DNA of 64,000 nt. It comes from Clostridium aceticum. Lineage in GTDB: Bacteria; Bacillota; Clostridia; Peptostreptococcales; Natronincolaceae. The first letter of the stretch is position 1. Every line of letters begins with the position of its first letter. The position numbers and the translations under genes were made by a program. The notes beneath the pieces were generated by a model. It did not search any database. It was given only the letters and a program-made list of their open reading frames with translations, and had not been told where the DNA came from. Of the stretch, positions 63,067-64,000 are shown in pieces. The stretch is from NCBI RefSeq assembly GCF_001042715.1, contig NZ_CP009687.1:248001-312000 (forward strand), written 5' to 3'.

Positions 63067-63543
63067 GTGACAACGGGAATTCTATATGTAATTGCCTTTG
63101 GTTTTTTAGGTGTATCCTACATAAAGGATCGGGAAAAAACAAAAATGGCATTAAAAAAGGCTTGGAGGGCCTTTGAAAATATTCTGCCACAATTTTTGGG
63201 CATTATTATTGTCGTTGGACTTTTATTATCGGTGTTGAACCCTGAAGTGATTGCCAAGGTTTTAGGGGGGCAATCAGGGTGGTTGGGCGTGATAATCTCC
63301 TCTGTAGTAGGAGCAATCACCTTAATGCCGCCTTTTGTAGCTTTCCCTACAGCAGCATTATTATTGGAAAATGGAGCGGGACTTATGCAGATGGCAGCCT
63401 TTGTGTCCTCTTTAATGATGGTAGGTGTTCTAACAGCACCTATAGAGATACAATATTTAGGAAAAAAGCTAACCTTTTGGAGAAACCTTTTGGCGTTTAT
63501 TTTTTCTTTTCTTGTAGCTTATATAATAGGGAGGGTGGTATAG
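63067..63543 (+). CDS. Half-size permease (DUF318/COG0701-like)
   Basis: The product of about 158 residues has three to four membrane helices: LYVIAFGFLGVSYI, FLGIIIVVGLLLSVL, GVIISSVVGAITLMPPFVAFPTAALLL-type segments and a C-terminal helix. It ends directly at the next start (63544), and together they look like the two halves of a longer permease. GTG at 63067 is preferred because AAGGAG lies 10 bases before it and the start region otherwise overlaps the promoter. Substrate unknown. Confidence 0.7.
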   Translation: MTTGILYVIAFGFLGVSYIKDREKTKMALKKAWRAFENILPQFLGIIIVVGLLLSVLNPEVIAKVLGGQSGWLGVIISSVVGAITLMPPFVAFPTAALLLENGAGLMQMAAFVSSLMMVGVLTAPIEIQYLGKKLTFWRNLLAFIFSFLVAYIIGRVV

Positions 63544-64000
63544 ATGAAAAAGCTATTGAAGCGATATAGATTTTTTTTAGGGATGTTAGGGGTGTTGGCG
63601 TTGATTACCCTCCTCCATAGAAGTATTGGGGTGAAAGCCATAGGTATAGCTACCTTTAGCTTTAGGGAAATGGCGATGATTGTGCCGCCTGTATTTCTTT
63701 TATTAGGATTATTAGATGTATGGGTGCCTAAGGAATTGATGATCAAGTATATGGGGGAAGATTCTGGTATAAGGGGAACCGTGCTGGCTTTTTTAATGGG
63801 ATCTGCAGCGGCAGGACCTTTATATGCGGCTTTTCCTGCGGTGTTAATTTTAATAAAAAAGGGGGCTGGTTTCAAAAACATTTTAGTTTTTATTGGAGCT
63901 TGGTCTACTACAAAAATCCCTACCTTATTATTTGAAATGTCAGCTTTAGGAAAGACCTTTGCACTAACAAGGCTTTTGATCAATATTCCAGGAATTATCA
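63544..64000 (+). CDS. Second half-size permease, cut by the window end
   Basis: The gene starts ATG directly after the previous stop and stays open for 152 codons to the window end. It begins MKKLLKRYRFFLGMLGVLAL and has further helices (MIVPPVFLLLGLLDVWVP, AAAGPLYAAFPAVLIL) like the DUF318/UPF0718 permeases. The remaining C-terminus is outside the window. Confidence 0.7.
   Translation, partial: MKKLLKRYRFFLGMLGVLALITLLHRSIGVKAIGIATFSFREMAMIVPPVFLLLGLLDVWVPKELMIKYMGEDSGIRGTVLAFLMGSAAAGPLYAAFPAVLILIKKGAGFKNILVFIGAWSTTKIPTLLFEMSALGKTFALTRLLINIPGII

Noticed and set aside
1-64000. tRNA or rRNA genes
   Set aside because: No cloverleaf with conserved GTTCGANTC-type arm or rRNA-like block was seen on either strand by reading.

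Overview
The window reads as a low-GC, anaerobic, flagellated and probably spore-forming member of the Clostridia, most like Alkaliphilus or Natronincola. That placement is inference from gene content and codon use: a Spo0E-type phosphatase, an S-box (SAM-I) riboswitch before metK, the fliW-csrA-flagellin arrangement, YvyF- and YjfB-type proteins, an NADH:rubredoxin-oxidoreductase-like flavoprotein and many TTG/GTG starts. No rRNA or tRNA gene and no CRISPR array was seen.

Layout. 0-9.9 kb: metabolic and signalling genes (TIM-barrel isomerase, deoC, SurA-like lipoprotein, phosphoglucomutase, an OmpR-type two-component pair with a GerMN lipoprotein, an AEC transporter, a very short Spo0E-like gene, a COG2426 membrane protein). 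10-15.5 kb: riboswitch-controlled metK, small DUF1659 and DUF2922 proteins, recD2 and comF. 15.5-40.7 kb: a flagellar region. It starts with yvyF-flgM-flgN-flgK-flgL-fliW-csrA and the main flagellin. Next come a glycosyltransferase-TPR protein and a TPR/kinase-like/methyltransferase protein. Then follow a flagellin carrying a metalloprotease domain (flagellinolysin type), a third flagellin with a tyrosine-rich insert, two flagellin pseudogenes and a patchwork of duplicated, partly decayed small motility genes around an Rpn-type nuclease gene. The section closes with flaG, fliS and a motA/motB pair. Four good sigma-28-type promoters (TAAA-N15/16-nCCGATAn) mark flagellar transcription units. 40.9-49.5 kb: a flavin oxidoreductase, a transglutaminase-like protein, a second YvyF-like protein, an AhpD-like protein, a tautomerase, and a polyphosphate locus ppx-ppk1-ppx. 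49.7-62 kb: a cupin/PocR histidine kinase with an AraC-type response regulator, ilvD, a TRAP transporter (dctPQM) and a branched-chain amino-acid-type ABC transporter (liv). 62-64 kb: a class IV aminotransferase and two half-size permeases, the last cut by the window end.

How it fits together. FlgM, FlgN, FliW and CsrA are the regulators and chaperones that time flagellin production. The main flagellin leader contains a hairpin presenting AGGA upstream of an AAGGAGGA Shine-Dalgarno, as expected for CsrA control. The glycosyltransferase and the kinase/methyltransferase protein lie between flagellin genes and are best read as flagellin-modifying enzymes. The most unusual content is the 22-35 kb segment: a possible flagellin-modification machine, a protease-bearing flagellin, and repeated copies of a small gene set in different states of decay. 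Short palindromic repeat elements recur in the intergenic regions from 37 kb onward; one sits inside the terminator hairpin of the liv operon.
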